The notes beneath the pieces were generated by a model that worked only from the letters and a program-made list of their open reading frames with translations, made no database searches and was not told where the DNA came from. Of a stretch of 33,826 nucleotides of DNA, positions 31,642 through 33,826 are shown piece after piece. Positions within the stretch are counted from its first letter, which is position 1; every line of letters begins with the position of its first letter. This DNA comes from a virus: IMG/VR virus record IMGVR_UViG_3300030294_001243, positions 1 to 33,826 of that record; one strand, written 5' to 3'. A program made the translations under genes and the position numbers.

Positions 31642-31851
31642 ATGAAAAATTCAGAAAGCATACTTATAGCCCCTGAGGTTGTTGATTATACCGCACTTCT
31701 TGTTTCTTTTCAATCCATATACGGATTAACGAAGACGGAAGCCGACTTATATACCTTCCTCACTACGCCATCGGTTGATCGTGAACGATTCATTGCCAAT
31801 CGGACGATGGTATCGGTAAGTAATAACGTTGCAAAAAAAACAATTGTATGA
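31642..31851 (+). CDS. Small late protein
   Basis: 69 residues, unknown. Mostly helical: IAPEVVDYTALLVSFQSIYG, then LTKTEADLYTFLTTPSVDRE with a basic, polar end. It is coupled by ATGA overlap to the next gene and may be its chaperone or partner. It follows late promoter 5 so closely that its message may lack a leader. Confidence 0.68.
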   Translation: MKNSESILIAPEVVDYTALLVSFQSIYGLTKTEADLYTFLTTPSVDRERFIANRTMVSVSNNVAKKTIV

Positions 31852-32984
31852 GTCTGACAGCTACATTATACAATACTACGGCACTCGTTGGTAATCCAGT
31901 CAAGGTCGTTATAGCTAGTTCTAGTCAAGCTACCTACAAGATTAAGCAAGGCTCTACAATAGTATATACAGGTGTCGTAGAAGCCGGAACTACTACTTTC
32001 CACATCGGGGATATCCTTAGCTCTCTCGTATCAGGAACTCTGTACGAGGATGTTACGGATATCCTTCTTCAGAATTCTAGCAACGTTGCTAATTATAGTA
32101 TCGAGGTAACCAATACGGAAGGTAACACGGCGATATCGGTCAATGGTACTGCAGTAGCAGGAGCTATATCGAAGCGGGCATTACGTACGCTATTGAATAC
32201 CGGGAGTAATATTTTCACTTTTAAATTGCTTAATGGAGCCGGCAACTTTTTCATGAGTACCCGGAGCAGCTCGAAGGTACTTAACATTCGAGAAACAGAA
32301 CTCGTTCCGCTTGTATTTATTGCTCCTACTACTGCCATTATATTAACAGCCGGCGTAAATGCATACACTATGAGTGGACTTGTCGTTGGGAAATGCTATG
32401 CGCTCAATATAGAAGCACTTCGTAGATATTTCTGGAATACTCATAAGCAGCTGGCCAATCAATTCGTAGTAAGTACTGAAGAAGGTACTTCTGTTACAAT
32501 ACAGATACTTGAGAGCCTGGAAGTGAATGCTCATTTCTATATCGATTTTCTGAATTCATTTTCTTGCTATGAGCGGATTGAGGTGCGCGGATCCGGAACA
32601 CTTACGCAGGAATCTTCATCGGATGATGATAACTATTCTCAATACGATGAAGATGTGAATGATTATGTAGAGCGCCGTAATCGTCAGCGTAGCCAGGATA
32701 CGTTAACTGTATCGACTGGATTCAGAACTGAAGAAGAATTTCTATTCCTTATTGATATTCTATCGTCCGACGAAGCATTTTTAATCGGGTATGAAGATCG
32801 CCGTATTCGTGTGAACGTGACTACAGAAGATTATACGCTATATAAAAATCTAGGTAAGACACAGCGCATGGATTTGAAATTGAAGTTCGCCGATGAGGAG
32901 CAGTTCTTCACTCAGGCATTAAGCTCTGCTGACTTCGATGATCCTAGAATTCATTCTGAACAATTCTCAGCTCAATTTAATTAG
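31848..32984 (+). CDS. Tail tip or baseplate protein, beta-rich
   Basis: 378 residues. The N-terminal half is strand-rich (TATLYNTTALVGNPVKVVIA, TYKIKQGSTIVYTGVVEAGT), like an Ig-like domain; a central helix (YALNIEALRRYFWNTHKQLA) follows; the last third carries an acidic, Ser/Asp-rich turn (SSDDDNYSQYDEDVNDYVER) and a strand-rich end. It stands in the late tail cluster beside the large tail protein. The acidic loop may be surface exposed. Specific role unknown. Confidence 0.75.
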   Translation: MSLTATLYNTTALVGNPVKVVIASSSQATYKIKQGSTIVYTGVVEAGTTTFHIGDILSSLVSGTLYEDVTDILLQNSSNVANYSIEVTNTEGNTAISVNGTAVAGAISKRALRTLLNTGSNIFTFKLLNGAGNFFMSTRSSSKVLNIRETELVPLVFIAPTTAIILTAGVNAYTMSGLVVGKCYALNIEALRRYFWNTHKQLANQFVVSTEEGTSVTIQILESLEVNAHFYIDFLNSFSCYERIEVRGSGTLTQESSSDDDNYSQYDEDVNDYVERRNRQRSQDTLTVSTGFRTEEEFLFLIDILSSDEAFLIGYEDRRIRVNVTTEDYTLYKNLGKTQRMDLKLKFADEEQFFTQALSSADFDDPRIHSEQFSAQFN

Positions 32985-32985
32985 G

Positions 32986-33591
32986 ATGGCGGACTATTCA
33001 CAGGAAGTAGTAGATGCCCTTATAGAGCACATTAAAACGACTCTTAAAAAGGGGAGCGTAACCAATGTACAGGTCGCGGCTATTCTCGATTTTCTGAATA
33101 CTCGACAATCTGACTCAGAGGGAATATATCTTTCTAAGGTTAAGAGGGACGTCGCTCAGGAGCTTATTGAATTTTTAAAGGGAATAATAGTTACCGGAGA
33201 ATCGGAATTCAAAGACCGAACGACTTTCAGAAAAGGCTTAACAGCTTATTCCACCTCCACCGAAGGGGCAGGAAATGGAATTACTGAAGGAGAGGAAAGC
33301 GAGATTATAGAAGTAGATGCCTCCGAATTTTCAACGACCATTGGCGGATTAGAAAATGTAAGCGATGCGGCAGACAATGCAAGTGCCGGGTCTATTCTTT
33401 CTTTTGATGGCGCACAGTGGGCGGTTATAGCGTCTCAATCAGATACTGCAACTGATATTGCTAATATGCTAGTTCCTGTGTGGCATACAGTTCTACAAAA
33501 AATGATATTTGTTCCATGTTCAATATTCGGATCAGGCCAAGTTGTCACTAATAATAAATTCCCATACACATTACCATTAATACTCTCATAA
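32986..33591 (+). CDS. Tail fibre-associated protein
   Basis: 201 residues from ATG 32986; the longer frame upstream overlaps the previous gene and is rejected. N-terminal helical part contains YLSKVKRDVAQELIEFLKGI (about 59-78), which resembles the YLSK-x-DxAxxLIxFLKG motif I associate with Bacteroides phage tail fibre and baseplate proteins (from memory). The rest is Gly/Ser/Asp-rich with beta character (SILSFDGAQWAVIAS). It probably connects the tail tip to the fibre. Confidence 0.75.
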   Translation: MADYSQEVVDALIEHIKTTLKKGSVTNVQVAAILDFLNTRQSDSEGIYLSKVKRDVAQELIEFLKGIIVTGESEFKDRTTFRKGLTAYSTSTEGAGNGITEGEESEIIEVDASEFSTTIGGLENVSDAADNASAGSILSFDGAQWAVIASQSDTATDIANMLVPVWHTVLQKMIFVPCSIFGSGQVVTNNKFPYTLPLILS

Positions 33592-33592
33592 T

Positions 33593-33826
33593 ATGGCACT
33601 AAACATATCAAAACAAACAGGTGATTCTTTCTCTGCTGCTGAGCTAATGCAGATTATAGATTTTATCAATACAACGGATTCATCTCTTACATCATTAACC
33701 ACTACGGTGGCTAATAAGGTAAATGCCATTGTAGGGAAAGGGCTTTCTACACATGACTTAACAGCAGAATTATATGAGAAATTAAGTAATTGTACCGAGT
33801 ATACTTCTGATCAGATTGATGCTGCA
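33593..33826 (+). CDS. Tail fibre protein, N-terminal part (cut by the window)
   Basis: The first 78 residues of a gene that runs past the window end. It starts MALNISKQTGDSFSAAELMQ and contains TTTVANKVNAIVGKGLSTHD followed by LTAELYEKLSN. The VxxxxGKGLST-x-D-x-T-x2-x-Y-x-KL pattern is common in the trimeric fibre shafts of Bacteroides phages. It starts two bases after the previous stop and would recognise the host surface. Confidence 0.7.
   Translation, partial: MALNISKQTGDSFSAAELMQIIDFINTTDSSLTSLTTTVANKVNAIVGKGLSTHDLTAELYEKLSNCTEYTSDQIDAA

Overview
The window is the left part of a temperate siphovirus-like prophage of a Bacteroidota host, most likely Bacteroides or Parabacteroides. Three things point there: promoters of the Bacteroidota type (TTG or TTTG, 19-20 nt, TAnnTTTG), A-rich leaders with weak Shine-Dalgarno sequences, and proteins whose style is typical of gut Bacteroides phages. 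At the far left (168-209) lies the 3' part of a tRNA-Gly(CCC) gene on the minus strand, cut in the anticodon loop, with a tRNA-type terminator beyond it. It looks like the left attachment site, with host DNA at about 1-167 and phage DNA from about 210 onward. No integrase, lysis gene or DNA polymerase lies in the window, so the prophage continues to the right.

Region by region: (a) 314-974 is the lysogeny switch, a minus-strand HTH repressor and two promoters that face each other. (b) 975-9807 is a rightward, tightly packed early operon of 18 small genes plus one large primase-helicase. It includes a double-stranded-RNA-binding-domain protein, an HESSH metallopeptidase-like protein and a SAM-dependent methyltransferase, and ends in a strong terminator. 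(c) 9808-10658 is an 850 bp AT-rich non-coding region with seven exact copies of the 8-mer AATCGTGC in both orientations, a 12-bp hairpin and a host-type promoter. It is a candidate replication origin or control region and leads into a basic protein (10659) and a small structural-type protein (11176). (d) 11687-21404 is head morphogenesis: protease-scaffold, major capsid protein, structural protein, coiled-coil protein, terminase small and large subunits, portal and two connector-type genes. (e) 21405-23835 is a cargo island inside the late genes: hicAB toxin-antitoxin on the minus strand, a secreted DUF4468-like protein, a highly structured untranslated region and two small genes. (f) 23893-33826 is the tail module: two tail/neck genes, a 1401-residue tape measure, large tail proteins and the start of a fibre gene cut by the window end.

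The most interesting regulatory signal is a second promoter class. Five intergenic sites (11622, 17959, 23836, 25050, 31603) read GTCCTT(T/C), exactly 20 nt, TAnnTTTG, and each stands just before a morphogenesis gene or operon. The lysogeny, early, middle and cargo promoters instead carry the host-like TTG/TTTG upstream box, apart from one weak cargo candidate. This suggests that late genes are switched on through the GTCC-extended box by a phage factor; the basic protein at 10659 is one candidate. Two of the sites are exact 37-bp copies in which the promoter spacer is itself a GC-rich terminator hairpin.
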